The notes under the pieces: generated by a model
The model's database searches: none
Seen by the model: the letters and a program-made list of their open reading frames with translations, nothing else
Told to the model about the DNA's origin: nothing
In this document: positions 41,248-48,497 of the stretch, piece by piece
Layout: each line of letters opens with the position of its first letter
Numbering within the stretch: position 1 is the first letter of the stretch
Translations under genes and position numbers: made by a program
Assembly: GCA_016871725.1 (NCBI GenBank)
Contig: VHCL01000008.1
Coordinates: forward strand, 1 to 48,497
DNA: 48,497 bases
From: Verrucomicrobiota bacterium
GTDB lineage: Bacteria; Verrucomicrobiota; Verrucomicrobiia; Opitutales; UBA953
Direction of reading: 5' to 3'

Positions 41248-42129
41248 GTGGACATCAGCGTACTCGTGAGCGACTGGGCGGGTCACCGCCTCCTGGATTC
41301 CGGCGACGGCTTCAAGCTGGAGGAGATCGGCGGCGTCCGGATGATCCGGAGCGAGCCCAAGGCCTGGTGGGCCAAGTCCCTGCCCGCCGCCGAGTGGGCC
41401 CGCGCCGTGGCCGAGCACGAAGAAGGCGGCCGCGAAGGCCGTTGGAAGCTGAAGGGCAACTGCCCCAAGGAATGGGAGACGCAGCTCGGCAAGCTCCGCT
41501 TCCAGCTGCGGTTCATGGATAATTCCAAGCAGTTCGGCGTCTTCGCCGAACAGTCCCCGCACTGGAAGTGGGTCGCCGGACGCCCGCAGAAGCGCGAACC
41601 GCGGCCCCGCTTGCTCAACCTTTTCGGCTACACCGGGGCGGCCTCCCTCAACGCCGCCCAGGCCGGCTGGCACGTCACCCACGTCGACGCCTCCAAGCCC
41701 GCGGTGGCCTGGGGCCGTCGCAACCAGGAACTTTCCGGCCTGGCCCAGGAGCCGATCCGTTGGATCATCGAGGACGCGATGACGTTCGTGAAACGCGAAG
41801 TCAAACGCGGCAACCAGTACGAGGCCATCATGCTCGACCCGCCCGCCTTCGGCCGCGGCCCGACCGGCGAGTTCTGGAAAGTCGAGCGCGACCTCGCTCC
41901 CCTGCTGCGCGCCTGCCGCGAACTGCTCTCCCCGCAGGCCCAGTTCGTGATCCTGACGGTCTACACCATCGACGCGTCGTCCATCCTCTGCCACAACCTG
42001 CTCGAGGAAGTCACCCGCGGCCTGGGCGGCCGGGTCGACATCGGCGAGCTCGCCCTGAAGCAGGAGAACAACGGCCGCCTGCTGCCGTTGTCCCTCTGGG
42101 GCCGCTGGACCGCCGGCCATCAGGCCTGA
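41248..42129 (+). CDS. Class I SAM-dependent rRNA-methyltransferase-like protein (RlmI type)
   Basis: A 293-residue enzyme of the RlmI/PF10672 group that modifies RNA cytosine C5 in relatives. The N-terminal part has GFKLEEIGGVRMIRSEPKAWW. The SAM site is LLNLFGYTGAASLNAAQAG (motif I, about 112-130) with VTHVDASKPAVAW, and the catalytic-site loop is IMLDPPAFGRG (about 192-202). It starts at GTG 41248 with no clear Shine-Dalgarno; sequence upstream in the frame is antisense to the GH13 gene. It lacks the PUA domain of E. coli RlmI, so the substrate is uncertain. It is divergent from the GH13 gene. Confidence 0.85.
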   Translation: MDISVLVSDWAGHRLLDSGDGFKLEEIGGVRMIRSEPKAWWAKSLPAAEWARAVAEHEEGGREGRWKLKGNCPKEWETQLGKLRFQLRFMDNSKQFGVFAEQSPHWKWVAGRPQKREPRPRLLNLFGYTGAASLNAAQAGWHVTHVDASKPAVAWGRRNQELSGLAQEPIRWIIEDAMTFVKREVKRGNQYEAIMLDPPAFGRGPTGEFWKVERDLAPLLRACRELLSPQAQFVILTVYTIDASSILCHNLLEEVTRGLGGRVDIGELALKQENNGRLLPLSLWGRWTAGHQA

Positions 42130-42203
42130 CCGCCCGGGTCTCATTCGGCCCGGTTTGCTTTAATTGGTTTCCAAAGCATAGGTTTACGCATCTAAATGGA
42201 CGC

Positions 42204-43700
42204 GTGAGCCTAGTCCCCGACCAAGCTACCTTCCGCCAGTTGGCCCAGCAGTCCGACCTGATCCCGGTCTGCCTGGACCTCATGGCCGATCTGGAGACGC
42301 CGGTCTCGGTCTACGCCCGCCTCCGCGCCCTCGGCTCCCCCTTTCTGTTCGAATCCGTCACGGGGGGCGACAAGCTGGGTCGCTACAGCTTCTGCGGCGC
42401 CGCGCCGGCCCTGACCCTGACCGCCTGGGAAGACCGGACCGAGATCGTCCGTCGGGACGGCTCCCAGGAGACCATCCCCACCCCGGCGGATCCGCTCACC
42501 TTGGTGAAGAAGGAACTCTCCGGCCTGCGCGTCGCCAAGGTCCCCGGCCTGCCCCCGTTCGTCGGCGGCATGGTCGGCATGGTCGGCTACGAATACGTCC
42601 ACCGGATCGAGCCCACCGTCCCGAAGCCCGCCAAGGATCCGGCCGGCACGCCCCTGCTCCATTTCATGCTGGTCGACCGCGTCGTCGCCTTCGACAACGC
42701 CCGCCAGACCCTCCGCCTCATCGTCAACGCCCGCGTGAAGTCTCCGGCCGACGCCGACGCCGCCTGGAACGCCGCCCGCCAGGAACTCGAGACGCTCCGC
42801 GCCGTGGTGACCGGGCCGCGCGCCGCCGTGGCCGCCGAACTCCCGGCCGCCGCCGAACTGGCCACGGGCCAGGCCAACTTCAGCCAGGCCGACTTCGAAG
42901 CCGCCATCCGCCGCACCCAGGAATACGTCCGCGCCGGCGACTGCGTGCAGGTGGTGCTCTCGCGGCGCACCGACGTCGCGTTCAAGGGCGATCCGCTCGA
43001 CCTCTACCGCGTGCTGCGCCACGTGAACCCCTCGCCTTACATGTTCGTCCTGGAGACGGGCCGCGGGTTCGACGTCGTCGGCGCCTCGCCGGAAGTGAAC
43101 GTCCGCCTCACCGGCCGGCTCTGCGAGATCCGGCCGATCGCCGGCACGCGTCCGCGCGGCGCCGACGAAGCCGCCGACCGCCAGCTCGAGGCCGACCTGC
43201 TGGCCGACCCGAAGGAACGCTCCGAGCACCTGATGCTCGTCGACCTCGCGCGCAATGACCTCGGCCGCGTCTGCGTCCCCGGCACGGTGCAGGTGCCCGA
43301 CTACGCGATCGTGGAACGGTATTCGCACGTGATGCACATCGTCTCACAGGTCGAAGGCCGGCTCGCCCCCGGGAAGGACGCCTTCGACCTCTTCCGCGCC
43401 ACCTTCCCCGCCGGCACCCTGTCCGGCGCCCCCAAGGTCCGCGCCATGCAGGTGATCTCCGAACTCGAAGGCGAACGGCGCGGCGTCTACGGCGGCGCGG
43501 TCGGCTACTTCGGCTTCGATGGCGGCCACGACTCCTGCATCGTCATCCGCACCGCCTCGCTCCGCGCCGGCGTCGCCAGCATCCAGGCGGGCGCCGGCGT
43601 CGTCGCCGACTCCGTCCCGACTTCCGAATACGAAGAGACCATCAACAAGTCCAAGAGCGTCCTCCGCGCCCTCGGACTCGCCGCCGGCCTGCGCTCCTGA
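42204..43700 (+). CDS. trpE: Anthranilate synthase component I
   Basis: Makes anthranilate from chorismate, the first step of tryptophan synthesis. It has 498 residues. The feedback site region reads SPFLFESVTGGDKLGRYSF, and the catalytic domain has HVNPSPYMF, GASPEVNVRL, the PIAGTRPRG motif that marks TrpE rather than PabB, DLARNDLGRVC and TFPAGTLSGAPK. Translation starts at GTG 42204. The 74-base upstream spacer contains an imperfect inverted repeat (GCTTT...AAAGC) but no obvious leader peptide with Trp codons. The glutamine-binding partner trpG is not in the window. The start lies 74 bases after the methyltransferase gene. Confidence 0.95.
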   Translation: MSLVPDQATFRQLAQQSDLIPVCLDLMADLETPVSVYARLRALGSPFLFESVTGGDKLGRYSFCGAAPALTLTAWEDRTEIVRRDGSQETIPTPADPLTLVKKELSGLRVAKVPGLPPFVGGMVGMVGYEYVHRIEPTVPKPAKDPAGTPLLHFMLVDRVVAFDNARQTLRLIVNARVKSPADADAAWNAARQELETLRAVVTGPRAAVAAELPAAAELATGQANFSQADFEAAIRRTQEYVRAGDCVQVVLSRRTDVAFKGDPLDLYRVLRHVNPSPYMFVLETGRGFDVVGASPEVNVRLTGRLCEIRPIAGTRPRGADEAADRQLEADLLADPKERSEHLMLVDLARNDLGRVCVPGTVQVPDYAIVERYSHVMHIVSQVEGRLAPGKDAFDLFRATFPAGTLSGAPKVRAMQVISELEGERRGVYGGAVGYFGFDGGHDSCIVIRTASLRAGVASIQAGAGVVADSVPTSEYEETINKSKSVLRALGLAAGLRS

Positions 43701-43711
43701 GAAGACCCGCT

Positions 43712-44932
43712 GTGCCCAAGTCCAAGCCCAAGAAAAGCGTCCCCGCCAAGGCCAAGCCTCCGGCGAAGGCCGCGAAGCCGGGCCGGACCAAGCCGCCGGT
43801 CGCGGCCACACCGGCGAAGCCGTCGCGGCCGCCGAAGAAAAACGTCGCGGCCGCCCCCGCGCTGCCGTCGAAGAAGCCCGCGCTCCCTGAGGCCAATGTT
43901 CGCCCTACCCCTACCCCTACCCCTGCCCCTACCCCTGACAGGGACACCGACCCCACCGAACCCGGCCTGCCGTGGGAAGAGCTGTCCACGGAAGAGCGTT
44001 CGCCGATCCGTTACTACCTCGACCAGATCGGCAAGACGCCGCTGCTGACGCTCGAGCAAGAGACCGCCCTGGCCCGGCGCGTCCTCAAGGGCGACGAGGA
44101 AGCGCGCCAGCAGATGATCCAGGCCAACCTGCGCCTGGTCGTCCGCATCGCCAAGGATTACGACAACTTCGGCCTGTCGCTGATGGACCTCATCAGCGAA
44201 GGCAACTTCGGCCTCATCAAGGCGGTCGAACGCTTCGACCCCGACAAGGGCGGCAAGCTCAGCACCTACGCCTCGTGGTGGATCAAGCAGGCCATCAAGC
44301 GCGCGCTGGCGACCAGCGGGAAGACCATCCGCCTGCCGGTCCACATGGTCGACCGCATCGCGCAGATGCGCCGCGTGACCAACCAGCTCGCCGCCGAGCT
44401 CGGCCGCGAGCCGCATAACGAGGAGATCGCGATGGCGATGGAGATCCCCCTCGCGAAGGTCGTCCACATGAAGTCGGTCGCGAACCGCGCGGCCTCGCTC
44501 GACCAGCCGGTCGGCGAAGAAGGCGACGCCACCTTGGGCGACCTGGTCAAGGACGAGTCCGAGCGCACCCCTTTCGAGACCCTCCGCGGCAAGTCCGACA
44601 ACGACGAGATCGCCACGATGCTCGCCGCGCTCGAGCCCCGCGAAGCCGAGATCCTCACGCACCGCTTCGGCCTGAACGGCGAAAGCCCGCTCACGCTCGA
44701 AGAGGTCGGCGAACGCTTCAAGCTCACCCGCGAACGCGTCCGCCAGCTCCAGCAGTCCGCCCTGATGCAGCTCCGTCGCATCATGACCGAACGCCAGAAG
44801 CTGCTGACGCCGGAGGACGTGCGGAAGAACCAACTGGCCGCGGCGCGTTCCGAAGTCCTCGGCGAATTCTTCCGTTCCAAGGGCCTCGGCCCGACCCCGC
44901 CCAAGGGCCGCCCCGACCGCACCGGCCTCTGA
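43712..44932 (+). CDS. Sigma-70 family RNA polymerase sigma factor (group 2, RpoD/RpoS-like)
   Basis: Directs RNA polymerase to promoters. A Lys/Pro/Ala-rich low-complexity head (1-80) ends in PTPTPTPAPTPD encoded by TACCCC hexamer repeats. Then come region 1.2 (about 97-130), region 2 (134-205, with DLISEGNFGLIKAVERFDP and YASWWIKQAI), region 3 (213-290) and region 4 (297-362) with the helix-turn-helix LTLEEVGERFKLTRERVRQ. Region 1.1 and the nonconserved insert of RpoD are missing, so this is probably a group 2 sigma. The start is GTG 43712, 11 bases after trpE. A C-terminal tail of about 45 residues follows region 4. Confidence 0.92.
   Translation: MPKSKPKKSVPAKAKPPAKAAKPGRTKPPVAATPAKPSRPPKKNVAAAPALPSKKPALPEANVRPTPTPTPAPTPDRDTDPTEPGLPWEELSTEERSPIRYYLDQIGKTPLLTLEQETALARRVLKGDEEARQQMIQANLRLVVRIAKDYDNFGLSLMDLISEGNFGLIKAVERFDPDKGGKLSTYASWWIKQAIKRALATSGKTIRLPVHMVDRIAQMRRVTNQLAAELGREPHNEEIAMAMEIPLAKVVHMKSVANRAASLDQPVGEEGDATLGDLVKDESERTPFETLRGKSDNDEIATMLAALEPREAEILTHRFGLNGESPLTLEEVGERFKLTRERVRQLQQSALMQLRRIMTERQKLLTPEDVRKNQLAAARSEVLGEFFRSKGLGPTPPKGRPDRTGL
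43903..43937 (+). repeat. Hexanucleotide (TACCCC) tandem repeat in the sigma factor gene
   Basis: About five copies of a six-base unit, interrupted once by TGCCCC, encode alternating Pro-Thr. The unit length is a multiple of three, so gain or loss changes linker length and not frame. It lies just before region 1.2. Confidence 0.7.
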
Positions 44933-44951
44933 CCTGCCTGTTTTTGGCAGG
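44933..44951 (+). terminator. Weak hairpin past the sigma factor gene
   Basis: A 6-bp stem (CCTGCC at 44933-44938 with GGCAGG at 44946-44951) with a T-rich loop starts at the base after the stop codon. No T tail follows, so it is at best a weak terminator. Confidence 0.3.
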
Positions 44952-45039
44952 CGGTGCCTAAGTTAGCCCTCCAGTCCTGAGGTTTTTGACCATCCTCCAG
45001 CCGTCCTCGGGATGGCAGGGGTCTTGCTTACTTCTAGGC

Positions 45040-46473
45040 ATGATCCTGTCCGACTACAAAGGGGCCGACCTCTTCGACGAACTCGTCGACGAGCACGGCG
45101 CGATCCGTCCCTACTACCGCGGCGTGGCCGACAAACTGTCGGGGCTAGGCCACGAGGAGCTCAACCAGAAGCTGCGCAGCCTCGAGCTGCTCTTCCTGAA
45201 GCAGGGCATCACCTTCACGGTCTACGGCGACGAGAAAGGCACGGAGCGCGTCTTCCCCTTCGACCCTTTCCCGCGGGTCATCCCCGCCGCCGAGTGGGAA
45301 CACATCGAGGCGGGCCTGGTGCAGCGCATCACCGCGCTGAACCTCTTCCTCTACGACGTCTACCATGAGCAGCGCATCATCAAGGACGGCGTGATCCCCC
45401 CGGAAGTCGTCTTCGGCGCCTCCCACTACCGGCCGGAGTTCGTCGGCGTCTCCGTCCCCAAGGACGCCTACGTGCACGTCTGCGGGACGGACCTCATCCG
45501 CGACCGCGACGGCCGCTACCTGGTCCTGGAAGACAACGGACGCTGCCCCTCCGGCGTCTCCTACGTCCTCGAGAACCGCGCGGCGATGAAGCGCGTCTTC
45601 CCCCAGCTGTTCGGCGCCAACGGCGTGCGCCCCGTCGACACCTACCCCGCCGACCTCCTCGCCACGCTCCGGCACGTCGCCCCGCGGGCGAACCCCAACC
45701 CGAACGTGGTCCTGCTCACCCCGGGCGTCCACAACAGCGCCTACTTCGAGCATTCCTTCCTGGCCCGCCAGATGAGCATCGAGATCGTCGAAGGCCGCGA
45801 CCTCATCGCCCTCGACGGGTTCGTCTACATGCGGACGACCCGCGGCCTGCGCCAGGTCGACGTCATCTACCGGCGGATCGACGACGACTTCCTCGACCCG
45901 CAGGTGTTCCGCAAGGACTCCTGCCTCGGCGTCCCCGGCCTCGTCGACGCCGTCCGCCGCGGCAACGTGGCCCTCGCCAACGCCATCGGCACCGGCGTGG
46001 CCGACGACAAGGTCACCTACGCCTACGTGCCGGACATGATCCGCTACTACCTCTGCCAGGAGCCGATCCTCGACCAGGTGCCGACCTACCTCGCCTGGCG
46101 CGACGCCGACAAGAAATACATCCTGGAGAACCTCCCCACGCTCGTCGTGAAGGCCGCCAACGAGAGCGGCGGTTACGGCATGCTGATCGGCCCGGTCGCC
46201 AGCCGGGCGCAGCTCGCCGAGTTCCACGACAAGGTCTCGCGCCACCCGCGCAACTACATCGCCCAGCCGGTGGTGAATTTCTCCCAGCACCCCACCCTCG
46301 TCGACGGCGGCCTCGAAGGCCGGCACGTCGACCTCCGCCCCTTCGTGCTGTGGGGCGACACGGTCAAGGTGCTGCCCGGCGGCCTCACCCGGGTCGCCCT
46401 CACGCGCGGCTCCCTCGTGGTCAATTCCTCTCAGGGCGGCGGCAGCAAAGACACCTGGGTCCTCGCGGCCTGA
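45040..46473 (+). CDS. Circularly permuted ATP-grasp protein (COG2308)
   Basis: A 477-residue predicted amide ligase. The family is marked by [63 protein letters not shown] (about 146-177) and the nucleotide-binding [20 protein letters not shown]-grasp enzymes activate carboxylates; this group is thought to ligate peptides or polyamino acids but its substrates are unknown. ATG 45040 is chosen over an in-frame upstream start because it begins [15 protein letters not shown], the family N-terminus. It opens a three-gene cluster with the alpha-E protein 9 bases later. Confidence 0.92.
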   Translation: MILSDYKGADLFDELVDEHGAIRPYYRGVADKLSGLGHEELNQKLRSLELLFLKQGITFTVYGDEKGTERVFPFDPFPRVIPAAEWEHIEAGLVQRITALNLFLYDVYHEQRIIKDGVIPPEVVFGASHYRPEFVGVSVPKDAYVHVCGTDLIRDRDGRYLVLEDNGRCPSGVSYVLENRAAMKRVFPQLFGANGVRPVDTYPADLLATLRHVAPRANPNPNVVLLTPGVHNSAYFEHSFLARQMSIEIVEGRDLIALDGFVYMRTTRGLRQVDVIYRRIDDDFLDPQVFRKDSCLGVPGLVDAVRRGNVALANAIGTGVADDKVTYAYVPDMIRYYLCQEPILDQVPTYLAWRDADKKYILENLPTLVVKAANESGGYGMLIGPVASRAQLAEFHDKVSRHPRNYIAQPVVNFSQHPTLVDGGLEGRHVDLRPFVLWGDTVKVLPGGLTRVALTRGSLVVNSSQGGGSKDTWVLAA

Positions 46474-46482
46474 CCGACGCCG

Positions 46483-47523
46483 ATGATGCTTTCCAGGGTC
46501 GCCGACCACCAATACTGGATGGCCCGCCAGATGGAACGGGCCGAGAACCTCGCCCGGCTCGTCCGCGTCTCCGAGGAGATGCTGCTCGACGACGAGACGC
46601 TGGGCCGGGGCAGCGCGCATGAGTACTGGACGCCGGTCCTGGCGGCCACCGCGATGGAAGGCGCCTTCCGTTCGCTCTACCCCGACCCCCGGAGCGGCGA
46701 CGTGGCCCGTTTCCTGACCCTCGACCTACGCAACCCCGACTCGATCCTTTCCTGCATCCGCCAGGCCCGCGAAAACGCCCGCTCCGTCCGCGACAAGATC
46801 TCCGACGAGATGTGGTCGGAGATCAACGCGCTCAACCTCTTCGTGACCTCCCCGGAGGGCCTCGAGCTGCTCGAGCGTTTCCCGCAGGCCTATTACGAGA
46901 AGATCATCTCCTCCTCGATGCTCTTCGACGGGATCACCGACGCCACGCTGACCCGCGACGAGGGCTGGAACTTCCTGCAGCTGGGCCGGCTGCTCGAACG
47001 GGCGGACATGACGAGCCGCTTCCTGGACATCCGCTCCCAGACCCAGCCTTCGGCCGTCGATTCGGCCCTGGAATCCCTCCAATGGGGCGCGGTCCTGCGC
47101 GCCTGCAGCGCCCATGCCGGCTACCGGCGGGTCCACGGCGGCGAGATCAGCGTCGAAGGGGTCGTCGACCTGCTGCTTTTCTCCAATGAGTTCCCGCGCT
47201 CCGTCCGGCACTGCATCCGCCGGGCGGACGAAGTCCTGCACGACATCTCGGGCACGCCCACCGGGCGCTACTCCAACGCCTGCGAGAAGATCACGGGCGC
47301 CCTGCTCGCCCGGCTGAGCTTCGCCGGACCGCCCGAGGTGATGGCGCGCGGACTGCATGCCTATATCGACGAGCTGCAGGTCCAGCTCAACGCCGCCGGC
47401 CAGGCCGTCTTCGAGAGTTACGTGCTGCTGCCCGGCGAGGTCGACCGGCACTTCCCGCGAGGAACCCGCCCCGAGTCGCTTTCCGACTGGCAACGCGAAC
47501 AACAGCAGCAACAGCAGCAGTAA
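46483..47523 (+). CDS. Alpha-E domain protein (COG2307/DUF403)
   Basis: A 346-residue all-helical protein of the alpha-E family, a fixed partner of circularly permuted ATP-grasp ligases; its biochemical role is unknown. Marks are MLSRVADHQYWMARQMERAENLARLV at the N-terminus, the LGRLLERADMTSRFLDIR motif (about 167-184) and FPRSVRHCIRRA. The protein ends in seven glutamines written as CAA/CAG triplets (47500-47520), which could slip in length. It is nine bases after the ATP-grasp gene and 13 bases before the transglutaminase gene. Confidence 0.92.
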   Translation: MMLSRVADHQYWMARQMERAENLARLVRVSEEMLLDDETLGRGSAHEYWTPVLAATAMEGAFRSLYPDPRSGDVARFLTLDLRNPDSILSCIRQARENARSVRDKISDEMWSEINALNLFVTSPEGLELLERFPQAYYEKIISSSMLFDGITDATLTRDEGWNFLQLGRLLERADMTSRFLDIRSQTQPSAVDSALESLQWGAVLRACSAHAGYRRVHGGEISVEGVVDLLLFSNEFPRSVRHCIRRADEVLHDISGTPTGRYSNACEKITGALLARLSFAGPPEVMARGLHAYIDELQVQLNAAGQAVFESYVLLPGEVDRHFPRGTRPESLSDWQREQQQQQQQ

Positions 47524-47536
47524 GGGCGACGCGACC

Positions 47537-48379
47537 ATGAAGCTCCGCATCCTGCACCGCACCGAGTACCGGTACGCCCTGCCGGTCCGCAACAACGCCA
47601 ACGAACTCCGCGTCACACCCCTCACGAACCTGCGGCAGAAACTCGGCCTCCACCTGGTCCGGGTCCTGCCGGCGGTGCGGATGCGCCGCTACCCCGACCT
47701 CTACCGCAACCCGGTGCACCTCTTCGAGGTCGAGGAACCCCATAAAGAGCTCATCATCGACGTCTCCAGCGTGGTGGAGACCGTCCCGACGCCGGTAGCG
47801 GCCATCCCGACGGACCTCCCGCTGTCGGCGGTGCGGGCGGAAGAGATCGTCGAGACCTTCCAGCCCTATCTGCAATCCGACGGACCCGTCCGTATCACGC
47901 CGGAGATCTGGCGCGCGGCCGTGGACGTCGAAAAAGACCGGGGCGACCTGTTCTCCGTGGTCATCGGGCTCATGGACTTCATCCACGCCACCTGCCGTTA
48001 CGTGCCCGGGGCGACGCATATCGGCACGAATACCGAGGAATTCTTCGCCAAACCCCAGGGGGTCTGCCAGGATTACGCGCACCTGCTGCTGGCCCTCGCC
48101 CGCTCCATCGGGATTCCGGCCCGCTATGTCTGCGGTTATGTCTATGACGCCAAGCGCGGCGACGTCATCGGCAGTCACGCTTCCCACGCCTGGTGCGAGG
48201 TCTGGTTGCCCGGTCATGGCTGGCTGGGCGTCGATCCGACCAACCGGAAAGTCATCCATGAGGCCTATGTCGCCTCGGCGGTGGGGCGTGATTATCGCGA
48301 CGCCACTCCCGTGAGCGGCAGTTATTGGGGCGGCGGCGACCGCGAGATGCGGGTCACCGTGCACGTCGAAGCGAAATAA
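47537..48379 (+). CDS. Transglutaminase-like cysteine peptidase (COG1305)
   Basis: A 280-residue protein with a beta N-terminal domain (HRTEYRYALPVRNNANELRVTP) and a transglutaminase core. The triad is C177 (GVCQDYAHLLLALARSIGIPARYV), H217 (SHASHAWCEVW) and D233 (GVDPTN). Related enzymes act as peptidases or amidases and partner the ATP-grasp/alpha-E pair in many genomes, so it may remove or edit what the ligase adds. No signal peptide is seen, so cytoplasmic action is likely. ATG 47537 is used; the longer frame runs antisense to nothing useful and lacks similarity. Confidence 0.93.
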   Translation: MKLRILHRTEYRYALPVRNNANELRVTPLTNLRQKLGLHLVRVLPAVRMRRYPDLYRNPVHLFEVEEPHKELIIDVSSVVETVPTPVAAIPTDLPLSAVRAEEIVETFQPYLQSDGPVRITPEIWRAAVDVEKDRGDLFSVVIGLMDFIHATCRYVPGATHIGTNTEEFFAKPQGVCQDYAHLLLALARSIGIPARYVCGYVYDAKRGDVIGSHASHAWCEVWLPGHGWLGVDPTNRKVIHEAYVASAVGRDYRDATPVSGSYWGGGDREMRVTVHVEAK

Positions 48380-48406
48380 GCCGAATAATCGGGACACCCG
48401 GACAAC

Positions 48407-48434
48407 AAAAAGGGCCCCGTTGCCGGGGCCCTTA
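48407..48434 (-). terminator. Rho-independent terminator of the gene at the right edge
   Basis: A 10-bp perfect stem (48410-48419 with 48424-48433, loop TTGC) is followed on the minus strand by TTTGTTG. It lies 22 bases past the stop of the minus-strand gene at the edge and 30 bases past the transglutaminase stop, so it can serve both, but the T tract favours the minus strand. Confidence 0.75.
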
Positions 48435-48455
48435 GGTCAGCCTCTAATCCGAAGA

Positions 48456-48497
48456 TTAGAAGTTGTAGCGGACGGTGACGGAGGTCTGCTCGTCGGA
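48456..48497 (-). CDS. 3' end of an outer-membrane beta-barrel protein gene (partial)
   Basis: Only the last 13 codons are in the window. They encode SDEQTSVTVRYNF followed by TAA. The alternating pattern T-V-T-V-R-Y-N-F with a terminal Phe is the standard C-terminal strand of outer-membrane beta-barrels, recognised by the BAM machinery. A small hairpin (TCTAATC/GATTAGA, loop CGAA, 48443-48460) overlaps the stop codon. Identity beyond a barrel protein cannot be told. Confidence 0.7.
   Translation of the reverse strand, partial: SDEQTSVTVRYNF

Noticed and set aside
42130-42203. A trp attenuator leader before trpE
   Set aside because: The spacer has an imperfect inverted repeat but no short reading frame with Trp codons and no T-tailed terminator.

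Overview
The window is GC-rich (roughly two thirds G+C), densely coded chromosomal DNA from a Gram-negative bacterium. An LptD-type LPS assembly protein, an alginate-export-type porin, a truncated gene whose product ends in a beta-barrel Phe signature, and lipoprotein and Tat signals show an outer membrane. The mix of an alternative complex III operon, a sulfatase, glycogen enzymes, a Lys/Ala-rich tail on Obg and a cluster of circularly permuted ATP-grasp, alpha-E and transglutaminase genes fits Verrucomicrobiota (Opitutae-like). That placement is an inference from gene content; no rRNA lies in the window. I found no tRNA, rRNA, CRISPR array, insertion sequence or phage gene, so this looks like core genome.

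Layout. 1-8.9 kb is housekeeping: typA and an M3 oligopeptidase (-), a DUF151 nuclease-like gene overlapping a dus gene (+), a membrane protein (-), an IscA-like protein and an MsrB lipoprotein (+), and obg (-). 8.9-13.0 kb is a minus-strand unit reading porin, periplasmic binding protein, ATPase, permease, and looks like an import system running from the outer membrane inward. 13.1-16.8 kb holds an Nramp metal transporter, a small membrane protein and a secreted sulfatase. 16.8-23.5 kb has glgB with a TPR protein, then lptD, scpA, an orphan small gene, a polyproline membrane protein and thioredoxin.

23.5-35.1 kb is one long minus-strand respiratory operon: actABCDEF of alternative complex III, a membrane-anchored cytochrome c, a CcoN-like integral protein, a CcoO-like monoheme cytochrome and a second membrane-anchored cytochrome c. 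The CcoN-like protein keeps the cbb3 subunit I framework, but all six histidines that normally hold the two hemes and CuB are replaced (Gln79, Ala220, Ala270, Ala271, Leu360, Gln362). The CcoO-like partner has no Met after its initiator and carries a His where the axial Met should be. This reads as a pseudo-oxidase module attached to complex III, and it is my main candidate for an undescribed system. Upstream of the operon is a perfect 7-1-7 inverted repeat that matches the Fur/PerR-type operator pattern.

35.4-41.2 kb carries gap, pgk and tpiA plus a GH13 debranching-type enzyme with two starch-binding-like modules, which with glgB gives glycogen turnover feeding triose-phosphate glycolysis. 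41.2-44.9 kb (+) holds an RlmI-type methyltransferase, trpE and a group 2 sigma-70 factor. 45.0-48.4 kb (+) is the ATP-grasp, alpha-E and transglutaminase cluster known from Anbu-proteasome loci, here without Anbu in view. The window ends inside a minus-strand outer-membrane protein gene.
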